Shown here in pieces: positions 20,391 through 32,368 of a stretch of 64,000 nucleotides of DNA. The number at the start of each line of letters is the position of its first letter. The first letter of the stretch is position 1. The translations under genes and the position numbers were made by a program. A model generated the notes under the pieces. It saw only the letters and a program-made list of their open reading frames with translations. It did not search any database and was not told the DNA's origin. The stretch is from Sinohyriopsis cumingii (taxonomy: Eukaryota > Mollusca > Bivalvia > Unionida > Unionidae), in the NCBI GenBank assembly GCA_028554795.2, contig JAPYKE020000279.1, positions 434,001 to 498,000 of the forward strand. Direction: 5' to 3'.

Positions 20391-21269
20391 TTACAATTCC
20401 TTAGTGAGCCAAGGTTTTAGGGTTCTTATACAGTTTGTTGAGGACTTGGGGATAGATTCTTCTGCAATGGCGGTTAAAATAGATGTAAAATGCTGAATGG
20501 GATCGTTAACATTGAAAACTGTATCCTCATTCAGCCTAGTTTTACAGAGTGTTTCGAACTTGGCCCAGTCGGCCTTCTTTAAATTCCATTGTGGAATTAC
20601 TTCATCAATTGTAGAGTTATGATTTACAAGGGAGATTGGGAAGTGATCGCTGCTGTGAAGGTCATCAGCGACCTTCCATTCATAGTCCAAAAGCAGCGAA
20701 GGAGAACAAATTGTCAAATCGATGCATGTGTATGTACCCGTGCCTGGGTGTAGATATGTAGGTGTTTTGGTATTATATAGACACAGATCGTGTCTAGAAA
20801 TAAGGTCTTCAACTTTGTGAGCTCTGTCACTTATATGATTCGATCCCCATAAAATGTTATGGGCATTAAAATCCCCGAGTAAAACAAATGGCGCGGGAAG
20901 CTGTTGAACAAGGTCGTCTAATTCGTTTGGTACTAGGTTAGTGTTTGGTGGTAAGTAAATAGAGCAAAATGTAATCACTCGATGTAGAGTGACGCTTACA
21001 GCAATGGCTTGTAAATTGGTATTTAAATGAATGAAGCTATGAGGAGCTCTGTTGTTCACAATAACAGAAACTCCTCCTGATGCCCTATCAACATTTGGAG
21101 AGCAGGTGTTAAACAGGGAGTAGTTTTTAAATGTGATATTGTCCGTATCTTTCAAGAATGTTTCTTGAAGGCATAGTACCGCAGGATCATGTTCGTTTAA
21201 AAGCAGGAGAATATCATTGTAATTTGCTTTAAGTCCTCGACAATTCCATTGTATGATAGTGTTTTTCAT
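20391..21269 (-). pseudogene. LINE ORF2 APE endonuclease (U2)
   Basis: 292 codons, identical in translation to U1, with the same premature stop after LKPWLTKEL. Confidence 0.9.
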
Positions 21270-21331
21270 TATAAATTTAAATGAAAGATTGTGGAGCTAG
21301 GTTAGACCTTTCGCAGAGGGAATTTGTTTTG

Positions 21332-21625
21332 TTATTTATCTGGAGGAAGTACGGGGGTGAATTTTTTGTTTGTAGGTCTGGCGTTCCCTTGAGCGCATGG
21401 AGCAGATTCTTCTGCATCCATGCTCTCAATGTCTCCAAACCTGTTATAAAGTTTGATGGGGTCATCTGACCCCTTTTGTTGCCTGTTTCCATGAGATTTA
21501 TTTTTGTTTTTTGGTGATTTAGGTTGCTGGGTATTGCTGAATGTAGTTTGTGTAGATGCCGTGTTTCTCTGTGATTGGTAATGAGGGGTGTTTGAGCTTG
21601 GTGTTGAATCGGGTGCTTCTGTTTG
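21332..21625 (-). pseudogene. LINE ORF1 C-terminal remnant (U2)
   Basis: Only the last 97 codons remain (low-complexity tail and LYNRFGDIESMD). All three zinc knuckles are deleted. The end reads PPDK rather than PPEK of U1 and U4. Confidence 0.8.
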
Positions 21626-21728
21626 ATGGTTCCCTTGCTGTCACTTCATTCAAAGGGTGTTGGAACTCTATTCATCACCATGGACACATTCAGAGTGTAC
21701 CTTTTCATCAGAGAGAATGCAGTTATAA
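21626..21728 (+). pseudogene. remnant of candidate exon X6 (U2)
   Basis: The last part of the long exon in its second frame (WFPCCHFIQRVLELYSS...), now fused to the LINE deletion breakpoint, ending at the TAA in the CR1/L2 tail. Confidence 0.4.
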
Positions 21729-22238
21729 TAATAATAATAATAATAATAATAATTAGAACTTTGTATAGCGCCTCATCTTTAGAAGCTCTAAGCGCTTTAC
21801 AATATTAGACAACACCTATAAGATAAAAAAAACATATAATGAAATGATTACAAAAACAAACACCATGAAATTAGAAAACATAAAAAACATGCTGAAAATA
21901 TATAAGGTAGGAAACATTATTAGGCTTTAAGTTTGTTCTTGCAGTCGAAAGAAGTGAGTTTCGAGAGCACTCTTGAATGGGATCATTAATGAAATGATTA
22001 CAAAAACAAACACCATGAAATTAGAAAACATAAAAAACATGCTGAAAATATTTAAGGTAGGAAACATTATTAGGCTTTAAGTTTGTTCTTGCAGTCGAAA
22101 TAAGTGAGTTTTGAGAGCACTCTTGAATGGGATCACTGTGTCTTTGTGTCTAAGTTCAGTGGGCAATTCATTCGACGTTGCTGGGCCCTGGTATGCAAAA
22201 GAACGCTGTCCATATGTCTTTGTTTTCAAAGTGGGAAT
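21725..22238 (-). mobile_element. CR1/L2-like LINE 3' end (U2), with internal duplication
   Basis: Same fragment as at 11674-12051 but with a shorter (TTA)n tail and a 150-bp tandem duplication (see 21841). The C-terminal block reads GPATSNELP. Confidence 0.7.
21841..22140. repeat. 150-bp tandem duplication (U2)
   Basis: Two 150-bp copies, 21841-21990 and 21991-22140, differing at a few bases (ATATATAAGG/ATATTTAAGG, GAAAGAAG/GAAATAAG, TTTCGAG/TTTTGAG). Only U2, U3 and U5 have it. The copies have diverged from each other more than the units have, so the duplication predates unit amplification. Confidence 0.9.
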
Positions 22239-22844
22239 AATGAGTATAAATTATTTAGTTATAAATATTTTGTAAGGATCAAATAGACCGCACACAACAA
22301 CTCCTTCGTAAATGGGTTAGAATTCTCGACCACCGGCATCTAGGTAGAATAAGAGATTTGATTATTGTGACAGTGGGCAAAAATATATAAAGTATGCTAA
22401 ATAATGTACTCAGAGAATTTCCTTCTATTGAGTGTTGTTCACGTTAACGCCGTTATCGATCGATACACTGATTTTGATTTTGGTATTATTTATATTTTTC
22501 TGTGCATATAGCCATATAAAAATTCGTTACATGTGAAAAGTGATGATATTTAGTGCGTGTAGACAATTTTGAATGATATGAAAGTCCAAGAGATGGAAGC
22601 TTACTAAAACAAGGTTAAGTAGATTGAGTTTATGACATGAATCGTTTCTCATTTAGTTGCATCTCAGTTAGTGATAACGAATATCTTAAGCTGACTATAG
22701 TCGTATGACATGAACTGACTGGACATTCCTTTCCACTGCCATTTGTTTTTCTTCAGGTTGAAACAATAGATGCATTAATTGAGAAAAGGAAGGAATGATT
22801 GTAATTTATAAAAGGAAATATAAATGCATTGATTCCGGTTTAAT

Positions 22845-22850
22845 AATAAA
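22845..22850 (+). terminator. polyadenylation signal candidate (U2)
   Basis: AATAAA after the terminal exon candidate of U2 (stop at 22796-22798). Confidence 0.3.
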
Positions 22851-23970
22851 TTAGTGATGTATATGTTCTTTTAAATGGTAATACAGACAAATGCAGTATA
22901 GTTGTTATACAAATAGTAATTAAATATATTTAATAGATCAAAAGATCAAAATGAGCATTTCAATATTTCTTATTCCCATACCAAAAAGCGAAATTTTTTA
23001 GAATGTTTTTGGAAGTAAGCAAAGGGCTTCGAATCTCATTGATCAGACAGTATTTGTAGCTAAAAGCAGGTAGAAATTAGACAAATTTTGAACTTTGAAA
23101 TGTGATGGTATTGGGTCAACAATTTGGCCTCATTACTATCTCAGTGATTCCTATGTCTTTTTTTTCAATCCACAATGCCTAACAAGAAACTTAGATAACT
23201 AGGCGCTGAAATCGGTTTACTCTCTCTCTCTCTTTCTCCTCCGTGTGCTGAACGCACCCATACCTTCTAAGACTAAAAATTCACTCTAGCTTTGAGTTTT
23301 TGTACAGTTCCTTTGTATATGGCGCTTCGAACTGTTCTTAGATATCAAACAAATACTTACAAAATTACCCGTGTGAAATATAAAATAACCGCATTGTTGA
23401 CGGATAAATTTAAGAGGACAAGCGGAATACCATTGATGCACCTTCTGCTGTTAATCCATTTTTGTTCATCGTATTTCGTCATTACTGCCATTCATAAGTT
23501 GCATACATTTGGTCCATTATATCAATCAATAGTCAGATCTTTCATACTAAGCAAAAAAGTAGGATATGTTTCCAGAGTAACGTCGAAAATTAGCACTGTC
23601 TGAATCAACATGCAAAACAAGCCGCAATCAAGCTGAAATATGAATCAAAGGCTTTTTATGGTACAGTTTAATAAGGACATTTCTTAATTTTCGCCAACCC
23701 AAAAGTGTGCCGCACTAAGTTTTCAACGTTATAGTACATCATAAATATAGTGAATATTTACGAGAATTTGAAGTAGTTAGTTTTAAGATAGACATACTGA
23801 TACATATTGGAGTAGTAGCACTCTGGCGACAACAATGACGCTCGGGCGACAATGGGAACTAACATTACGCCTCTAGTTTGAAAACTAACACTCCCTCGTC
23901 AATTTAACATGAACCATATGTTTAACATTAGTATGACATTCTGACCTCAAGGGAAAGGATAATGTTGAAC
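22851..23970. other. 3' spacer of U2
   Basis: No gene recognised. It is the counterpart of 12664-13785 with scattered substitutions. Confidence 0.5.
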
Positions 23971-24887
23971 ATGTCCATGTGTTAAATGAGCATCAGTATT
24001 TACAAAGGGGAAATGCAATGTTCAAACCACGTCTACTAACCAATGCAAACTTTTGACTGAGCAACATACATTCATCTTCTGAGTCACACCAACATTTACT
24101 AACCATCACGCCGCTTAAACTCACCAGCACCTAATCTCCACTTGAACAACACATACTCACGAACATGCCGTTTTGGTTGCCCAAACCCAAACTTATTAAT
24201 AAACGACAAAGCAATGGGATGCTAACACATACACACAACCATCCATGAAAGGGTAGAAATGATCATGCACACACATCAACAGAAGCAGCCATGAATAGCA
24301 GTACTGCTCATATACTGTATATAGAAACATATTTAATTACTATCGTACATCTAGTGAAAGGAAAGAAATATGTAGGAGTGCTTTCATATATATACAAAGT
24401 TACTAATATATCTCTAAAGGGTAAGATTATCCATTCACTATGCACACAAACTTGCTACCACACTAAAGGCAACGGGCACTCATACACAAAACACATATAG
24501 TTATATCCTGATTTGAGTGGGACGTCGTTTAGGCCACCAAGTTAATAGTAATTCCTACGCATTATTTGTCCTACATAAAACCCACCTTAGATAAGAAAAG
24601 AACATATTTAGAAGGAACTGACATGGCCGTTCTGAAGTATTGGTTGCATCAAAATCAATGAAAGATATCCAGTATTCGACAGCAGTGTCTTGGTATTTAA
24701 TCGGAACTATACAGTATTGTGCTGACATGCTATTACACCGAATGCATACAGACATACATAATGATTGTAGAGAATTATGTCACCAACAGAAAACGTAGTA
24801 CTTAAACAAATGACCCCAAACTTAGATAATCTGATTATAAGAGGTAATTCTGGAGTTGTTTAATACATTTCGAGTATCCATAGTCGA
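23971..24887. repeat. S block, left-hand copy beside gypsy G3
   Basis: 917 bp with the same variants as the gypsy-free S blocks, not those of the S-R copy on the other side of this gypsy. It runs directly into broken RT sequence at 24888, without an LTR. Confidence 0.85.
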
Positions 24888-27622
24888 CTCCATGGACTGC
24901 TTGAGGGCCGAATGAGGCCTTGCTCTAGCATTTCATCCAATATTGCTTTTACCTCTTTCCGTTGCGCGAAAGGTATTCTATATGGCCGTTGTTTAATTGG
25001 TGTCTCCGAAGTTGTCTTTATACTGTGAGTTAAGATGTTTGTTCGACCAGGCCTAGTTGTTAGAACATCCTGAAATTCATTGCAAAGATTTCTAATATCC
25101 TCTCGTTGGTCTTTTGTCAAGTTTACCCCCAGCTTAACGCCAGCATCACCTTCACCTGCTCTTGGAGGAAAGTCAATATCCACACCATCGTTCTCGTCTG
25201 CCTTCGTCGCCAGCAGCACAGCACGCTTGTATCCACGCAGCAAGTTTATATGATAGGTAACTGTACCGCGCCTACCGGGTACAGATACCTGGTAGTTAAC
25301 ATCGTTTACCTTCCGGACCACACGATAAGGTCCCTGCCATTGTGCCTTCATCTTGGACGAACTTGATGGCAAGAGAATGAGGACTTCATCTCCAGGACTG
25401 AATTCTCGTGTTTTCGTGTGACGATCATACAGTGCCTTGATTTTCTTTTGGCGATCCAACAGATTATCTTTGACAAGAGCCCCGATGTCAGCCAACTTCT
25501 CACGCATTTTCACAACATTCTCCACAGTTGACTTCCTTACATCTTCCTCTCCTGTAAACAAGCCTTGTAAAATCTGCATTGGCCCCCTAACTGGCCAACC
25601 ATACATCTCTAAGGGTGCAAATCCAGTTTCCTCATGTGGGACTTCGCGGTATGCAAACAACAAAAATGGCAACATCTCATCCCATTCATTCTTGTTGTCT
25701 ATACAGAACTTCCGCAACATTGACTTCAAGGTCCCGTTAAAACGTTCTACTTTTCCATTTGCTTGCGGGTGATACGGCGTTGTTGTAACTCCACGAATAC
25801 CCACTAGTTCATACAGCTGTTTCAATAAGGTGCTAGTGAAGTTGGTCCCTTTGTCTGTTAATATGACCCTTGGAAAACCAACACGGCTAAACAGCTCAAT
25901 CAGTGCTCTAGCTACATTAGTTGCCTCCATATCCTTCAAAGGAAAAGCTTCGGGATACCTCGTTGCATCATCAACAACCGTCAGAATGTATTTGCGTCCA
26001 GACTTCGTTCTAGATAACGGTCCAACAATATCCATTGCAATTTTTGAGAACGGTTCTGTTATCACCGGTGGGCATACCAGTGGTGCTTTCTCACCTGCAG
26101 TCTGTTTTGCTGTCATCTGGCATTCATGACACGATGTACAATATCTTTTTACATCGGAAAACATTCCAGGCCAAAAGAACGATTGGAGAATCCTCTCTTT
26201 TGTTTTCTCCAAACCCAGGTGACCTGCAAGGGGTCGATCATGTGCCAGCTCCATTACCATTTTCCGTAATCCTGCTGGTACAACTATTTGCTCCCCTCCA
26301 TGTGAACCATCACCAGATTGCCATTTCCGTCGCAAAATATCATTCTCCCAGAAGAATGCCATTGGCTCCTCCTCAGCCTCTTCACGAGTAGCAAAGGACT
26401 TCTCTCTAATACTTTGCAGTGAAATATCCGCAATCTGTAGTTTCGACAACATGTCCGCATTCATTGCTGAAAGTTCGTCAACTTCAATGTCATCACGCTG
26501 ATCAGGATCTTCTGTCTCGATGCTGTTGTTGACAAAGTCATTCTTACCCTCATGCTCACATTGATCAGTATTTTCCACAGCCCTCTCATCGTCGAGTCCT
26601 TTTAACATCGACCTCGTAACAACAAATGACCCTTTCTTGCTAAGTATATCCATCCCCAATAGGGCTTCAGCGGCTAGATTTGAAACAAGACCCACTTGCG
26701 CTGGTCCCTTATAATATGTAGTGTCGATATTTACCACAGCCAACTGTGCGGTAAATGGCTGACCCACTGCTGTGTATAACTTAACCTTGTGCCCCTCCAG
26801 CTTGCAACTCTCATCAACAAGATCTTCTCTTATCAAGGCCATATCTGATCCAGTGTCCTTCACAAACATGATCTCGCGCCCATTCACACATCCTGTTTCT
26901 GAAATAAACTTTTCACCAATTGTTGGCTTAACAAAACAAGTTGCCGGATTGCCACGATATTTCATGTCATCTGTTGGACAATACCTTGCAATATGTCCCC
27001 ATTGTTTGCATCGATAACATTGCCTATTCTTCTGCTTGGACTGGTCTTTTATCGATGTTAGTTTTGCTTGCTGCTGTAAGTTCTGACAATTCATCTTGTT
27101 ACTATTTACATTTATATTTTGATGAAACTTAATCCGCTGCCCTTGCTGTTGTAAATTTGTGGGAATATAATCTTCCGCGGCCTCTACGACTGGACTAGAG
27201 CCCTTGTTCCTCCTAATCCACTGTGCTTGATCTTGTGGCAAGGCTTTCAAGAAAAATTCCTCACGAAGACAAATAACTGGGTCATGATCTTCCAAGAAAC
27301 GCTTTATGTGCTGATCAATCCTGGCCATCAGACCACGATACGTCTCAGTGCTTTCCTTCTTCATGCTCAACAGTGCCGTGAAATGTTCATGCGGTCTCTT
27401 TCCAAAACGATCAATCAGTCCTTTCCTGAGTTCCAGGTAATCACCACAAGCTTGAGTTGCAACATATCTAGCCTCCCCTGTCAACAGAGTTCTTAGCTGT
27501 AATACTTTCAACTCGTCAGACCAATTGGCATGTTTTGCAATTGATTCAAACTCTGCCAGGAAAGTCACAATATCCTCTCCTCGTTCATGGTCATATGCAT
27601 GTAGCTTTACTTTTAATGGCAT
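24860..27622 (-). pseudogene. gag-PR-IN-(truncated RT) polyprotein of Gmr1-like gypsy G3
   Basis: 920 codons. Domains in order: gag capsid (about 1-165); CCHC knuckle 202-215; aspartic protease DTGS at 256-259 with LLGMD near 321; integrase zinc domain (H461, H468, C498, C501); integrase core with D531, D590 and E626 (35 residues between the last two); GPY/F module (GPY 764-766); then the start of reverse transcriptase (QRPYRIPF...GLIRPSSSPWS, about 878-912). Integrase ahead of RT is the reverse of usual Ty3/gypsy order and defines Gmr1-like elements. The last eight codons (RLWILEMY) come from the S block: RT is cut before its catalytic motifs and RNase H is absent. The first ATG follows an in-frame TAA by three codons, so the native frame began upstream. 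Confidence 0.9.
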
Positions 27623-27631
27623 TGAAGATGT

Positions 27632-27955
27632 TTATTCAGTCGTGTTTTCTTGACGTTTTACTTTTTCTAACTCAATTTCCAAACGCTTCATTTCTAATCT
27701 TAATTTCTTTCTTTCCGTTTCCCATTCAAACTCCTGTCTTAATTCAAATTCTCTTTCATTTTTCTTTGCGCTAGTTTTTCGCTTTGTTTCCTTGGGTGGT
27801 TGCATGTGCTCAAGGTTAAGTTCCTCTTCATACTCCATAACTTCATTATCTGTAAATTCCATCAAATTCTGTGCTGCCGCTTTTCTTCGTGGTCGTCCTG
27901 AAGCAACCGTGGCTCCCTCAACTTCGACATCATCAGCAACCGACATAATGACCAA
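27632..27955 (-). pseudogene. gag N-terminal segment (G3)
   Basis: Identical to 1053-1376. Same TAA between it and the main gag-pol frame. Confidence 0.7.
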
Positions 27956-28227
27956 CTATATGTACGTACTGTAAGTTCTATCACTGTATTCACAGCCACT
28001 GGACTAGCTTTAATTATCTACGAGTTTCTGGGCTTACACGTGTACACTCGTTACAGTGATACACACTTTGCACTTAGCAATTAACAACTGTACGTTATAC
28101 ACACAGTACAACCAGTCACTGCTAATATCACAGATTCACTGAATTCACAGCTTTCAGAATTGTCAAACACAATTCCAACGTATTGAAAAAAATTCCAAAT
28201 AATTCACACAGGATTTTGGAATCCGTA

Positions 28228-28239
28228 CCGCTGCCACCA
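28228..28239 (-). promoter_or_regulatory. tRNA primer-binding site (G3)
   Basis: TGGTGGCAGCGG on the minus strand, three bases inside the LTR, as in G0. Confidence 0.75.
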
Positions 28240-28242
28240 AAA

Positions 28243-28603
28243 TGTTACATTCGGGTTCAAAGGACACACAAACACCAAGTAAGGGTCCTACAACTTTATG
28301 TAAAATAAAGCTAAAATCTTAAAAAATAAACTAGAAAAAAAGTGTTCATTACAGTACCAAGCCCAGCTAAAAACTGCTTGCTCTATCACTCTGCTCTTGT
28401 TTTAGTAAGGGTTAGACACATGGAATTCTAATTAAATTAACATTTGTGCCTTATCCAGGCCCAGATAGCCATGGGAAGATAAACAACAGCACTGAACCTG
28501 TTGACAGTCTCTGGTATCAAATATCCAGAATGCTGGGAATAATGTTCTGCTGTCACTACTAACAATTAGATTCTGCTAGAATATGATACAGGCCCTTATA
28601 ACA
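28243..28603 (-). repeat. 5' LTR of gypsy G3 (361 bp)
   Basis: TGTTA...TAACA ends as in G0. No 3' LTR exists, so LTR-LTR dating is impossible for this element. Confidence 0.85.
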
Positions 28604-29522
28604 ATGTCCATGTGTTAAATGAGCATCAGTATTTACAAAGGGGAAATGCAATGTTCAAACCACGTCTACTAACCAACGCAAACTTTTGACTGAGCAACAT
28701 ACATTCATCTTCTGAGTCACACCAACATTTACTAACCATCACGCCGCTTAAACTCACCAGCACCTAATCTCCACTTGAACAACACATACTCACGAACATG
28801 CCGTTTTGGTTGCCCAAACCCAAACTTATTAATAAACGACAAAGCAATGGGATGCTAACACATACACACAACCATCCATGAAAGGGTAGAAATGATCATG
28901 CACACACATCAACAGAAGCAGCCATGAATAGTGTTGTACTGCTCATATACTGTATATAGAAACATATTTAATTACTATCGTACATCTAGTGAAAGGAAAG
29001 AAATATGTAGGAGTGCTTTCATATATATACAAAGTTACTAATATATCTCTAAAGGGTAAGATTATCCATTCACTATGCACACAAACTTGCTACCACACTA
29101 AAGGCAACGGGCACTCATACACAAAACACATATAGTTATATCCTGATTTGAGTGGGACGTCGTTTAGGCCACCAAGTTAATAGTAATTCCTACGCATTAT
29201 TTGTCCTACATAAAACCCACCTTAGATAAGAAAAGAACATATTTAGAAGGAACTGACATGGCCGTTCTGAAGTATTGGTTGCAGCAAAATCAATGAAAGA
29301 TATCCAGTATTCGACAGCAGTGTCTTGGTATTTAATCGGAACTATACAGTATTGTGCTGACATGCTATTACACCGAATGCATACAGACATACATAATGAT
29401 TGTAGAGAATTATGTCACCAACAGAAAACGTAGTACTTAAACAAATGACCCCAAACTTAGATAATCTGATTGTAAGAGGTAATTCTGGAGTTGTTTAATA
29501 CATTTCGAGTATCCATAGTCGA
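28604..29522. repeat. S block, right-hand class (S-R), before U3
   Basis: 919 bp with the TAGTGTTGTACTGC and TTGCAGCAAA variants, directly after the LTR outer edge. Confidence 0.85.
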
Positions 29523-29948
29523 TTAGAGAACAATGATATGTAGAAAATGGCAATTTTCTTTAGCACAGCATCAACGAATTTTGTAAACATGCCCAAAGAT
29601 CGGGGCATGCTGATTGGTTTTAGTTTTGCGACTCAACTGCCTGTCCCCATTCTCGCTTGGACAGCTAATAGCTGCTTAATCATCGTACCTCTCCTGCGCT
29701 TTTAAAGATACTGTATGAATAGCATGGTGGTATAGTTTATGTGTGCAGTTAGCTTTCATGGAAATCGCATGTAAGATACAAATGACGTTTCATACGCAAT
29801 GCCAGCATCATTGGTAACAAAGTTGTAATAAAAACATAGCCATAAAATAAAAGATACAAGTCCTCTGTCTCCCCAGGATTCTTATGATCGTGGTGAATCA
29901 TGTGTTACCTCTCTTTCTACATCATTCTCTCTCAATCACTCTCTCACA

Positions 29949-29951
<3 letters not shown>
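29523..29951. other. spacer of U3
   Basis: As 2944-3372; its marker bases are of the U1/U4 class. Confidence 0.4.

Positions 29952-29982
<31 letters not shown>
29952..29982. repeat. (CT)n microsatellite of U3, about 31 bp
   Basis: Followed by TTGTATATC, the U1/U4 class. Confidence 0.9.
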
Positions 29983-29983
<1 letters not shown>

Positions 29984-30150
29984 TGTATATCATGGAAATT
30001 GGTCCCGAAGCTCGAGATGATTAATGAAAATGAAGATCGTTGCCAAACGGTCAGTTTAACTATTTCGATGTCAAACGGCAATCAGTTCCAAAGTAGAACC
30101 GTAAGAAAATAATTGTCACAGATAATAAGAACCAGCATTTTTTGACATTG

Positions 30151-30701
30151 TTGCTAGTTTCATGGCGCATTTGCCTGAATTAAGCTGTCCATTTCTTCTA
30201 TGATTCATCAGAATTGTCTCGATCCTTGTTATGCTTGCCAATGCGAAAACTCATTGTCTAGGAGAATGTCCTGCCAACTTATCCTCTGTGTTTTCTTCAT
30301 GCAGCCAATGTGAAAATAGTTCAGCTTTTTGGCATGACGTCTGTATACCATTCGAATTTATCGTGCATACAGCAGGGTCGGCATTACAATAGCTTTGTTG
30401 ACATTTAGGCTTGTTTGCAGATTGATCCCTATGCGCTCTTCTAATTTGCTTATAGTCTGCCAAAGACCACATTTACTTGAGCCGTTTCGGTGTTGCTTTC
30501 ATCATAGATGTGAATTGCACCTGACAGTGTACTGCTGAGTTAGTTGAACTTATCCACTACCTCGAGAGTTTAGCCATTTTACTGTGATGGTAGGTTCTAC
30601 ATAAGGCTTTCCTGTTGTAGGTTGGTTTAGCACCAATGTCCTACTTATACTGATTGTGAGAGCAACACTGTTTCAAGCTGAAGCGAATTAGTCTATACAA
30701 A
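30151..30701 (-). pseudogene. RTE-like RT remnant (U3)
   Basis: Counterpart of 3570-4120, with the U1/U4 marker (CATTCGAATTT) at 30354. The class switch of U3 lies within or just right of this remnant. Confidence 0.65.
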
Positions 30702-32368
30702 TATTGGTCCCAAGCCCGAGTCGTTCTGGAGGTTGGCCAGGATTTTTTTTTAGGGTGGCAAAACTTATCAGAAGGTGGAAATGGAGTCGTGAGACTCAGA
30801 AAGAATATATTGTAGGGTCGGGGCCAAAAGAGGTTGGTAACCATTGCCATACATATTTTTGCATAACAGACACAGATTTGGGATTCAAGAACAGTCACTG
30901 TCTTTAACATTTTGCCTTTAGTCTCCTCCAACTGAATGGAATGCCATCAATTCGGTACCTGATATCAACCCTTTTGTCACAGCCACGGTAAGCACCAGTA
31001 AGCATAACAGCGAACATCATACTGAAGAGGTGCTTCTTTGACTTCTTTGGCGACTGGATGGTTGTGATACATCATTTTAACTTCCTTCATTTACTGAATA
31101 TCGCAACTACGAATTTTGTCTGGTTTAGTATCACGGAAATAAATTAATTTTCATTGTAATTATTAGCACTTTTTCACATTTTAGTAAAGGGCATGACGCA
31201 ATTATTTGTCCTCCAAAAGATAAATTATGGACTAAAATTATCATCTGTCTTCACCAAAGGTATATTATTCAGTTCGTACATTAAATAGGGTCTTCTTCTA
31301 TGTTTATGCTGCAGCTCCTTATCTTATTTGGCTGGATGTTTTCATTTCTTCTAAAATAAATGACACATGTAAAGCCTTGATGTAGTTTCAAACATTACCC
31401 ACCAGCCCCACCTCCTTCCTCAAACAGCGTTCAGCTATCGGGTGTATTTCATCTGGATGTTGAAGGATGGAACTTTGCTTTTATGACGAGAAACCCTCTT
31501 GTTATAAAACTTTCCACCTACGTGTTTTATTAAAACCATTTCTATATTTCTTCAGATATCCTACCAAAGTTGTTATAAGCGACAACGACTACTTTCTATC
31601 TTTTGTAAGCACCTGTACTGCATGATAATCAGTTTAAATTATCTTCTTGATACCAAATATTCTATATTGCTCATTTCTTATGAAAGTGGCCTTAAGTTCC
31701 AGGATCAGGTCAGTAAACAATATAAAGTAGCCATCTGGGTTGGATTAGTATCCAAATATAGAAATTTTAGGTCTAAATATTATTTGCATTTTGGTAGATT
31801 TAGAACAATATTTAATATAGTACATATACATATTTTAACACAGCCGTATAGCAGTGTTGGAGACAAACCAAGATAAGGATACATATTCTCTCTCCAATAT
31901 TGATGGGATTTGTACCTGCGCACAACGTTATGTGAAGATGCATCATTCAATCCTTGGCGACTTTAAAATGCCGACTACAAATCTTCAGTAATTCATTGAA
32001 GACGGTTTATAACATCATATACTAGAAAAGGGTGCGACGTCCTAATTACAATAATGTACATTAAGGCTAACCTCAAGTATAAAAAGGATTGATTGATTGA
32101 TTGATTGTTTGTTTTTTAACGGCGCATCAGCACTGTTAGGCTATTTAGCGCCAAACAAAGTGTTATTTGTATAATCTTTTAAAACTTATTAAAGGTCCTA
32201 TATCGACCAGCGATATAAAAGAACAAATGGTTGAAATTAAAAACGGTAAGATGGTAACGGTGCAAAATAAAGCTTCCCGATCAACGGGAAATGTAGAAAA
32301 GATGAATAAGTATTAAAATGGGACGGTATATATATTGCATAAAACTGCACAAGGTGATAGCATAAAAG

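Larger units (their letters stand above)
17307..21625 (-). mobile_element. Nimb-like LINE with deleted 5' part (U2)
   Basis: The 3' end and tail are intact and the left target duplication AAGTATAAAAAGGA is at 17293-17306. The 5' UTR and the first 75 percent of ORF1 are gone: sequence passes from ...CTTCTGTTTG (21625) straight to ATGGTTCCC of exon X6. The partner target duplication is lost with the deletion. The junction shows one base of microhomology, so this is an internal genomic deletion, not a 5'-truncated insertion. Confidence 0.9.
15229..22798 (+). pseudogene. candidate host gene copy of U2 (long exon mostly deleted)
   Basis: Exon equivalents: X1 15229-15318, X2 16140-16205, X3 16403-16477, X4 16774-16822, X5 16921-17011 (full 91 bp), remnant of X6 from 21626, X7 22757-22798 with AATAAA at 22845. 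The splice dinucleotides checked are kept. The 1780-bp deletion removes about three quarters of X6 with the LINE 5' end, so this copy cannot give the same product as U1 or U4. Confidence 0.3.
24888..28603 (-). mobile_element. Gmr1-like Ty3/gypsy element, copy G3, 3'-truncated
   Basis: 3716 bp from the RT breakpoint to the outer end of the 5' LTR. It lacks most of RT, RNase H and the 3' LTR. It is flanked on both sides by S blocks of different variant classes, which points to recombination between a gypsy-bearing and a gypsy-free unit rather than a simple internal deletion. Its translated frames are identical to those of G4. Confidence 0.9.

Noticed and set aside
25437..26391. Plus-strand frames of 99-118 codons over the integrase region
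   Set aside because: Antisense shadows of the gypsy polyprotein; no domain of their own.
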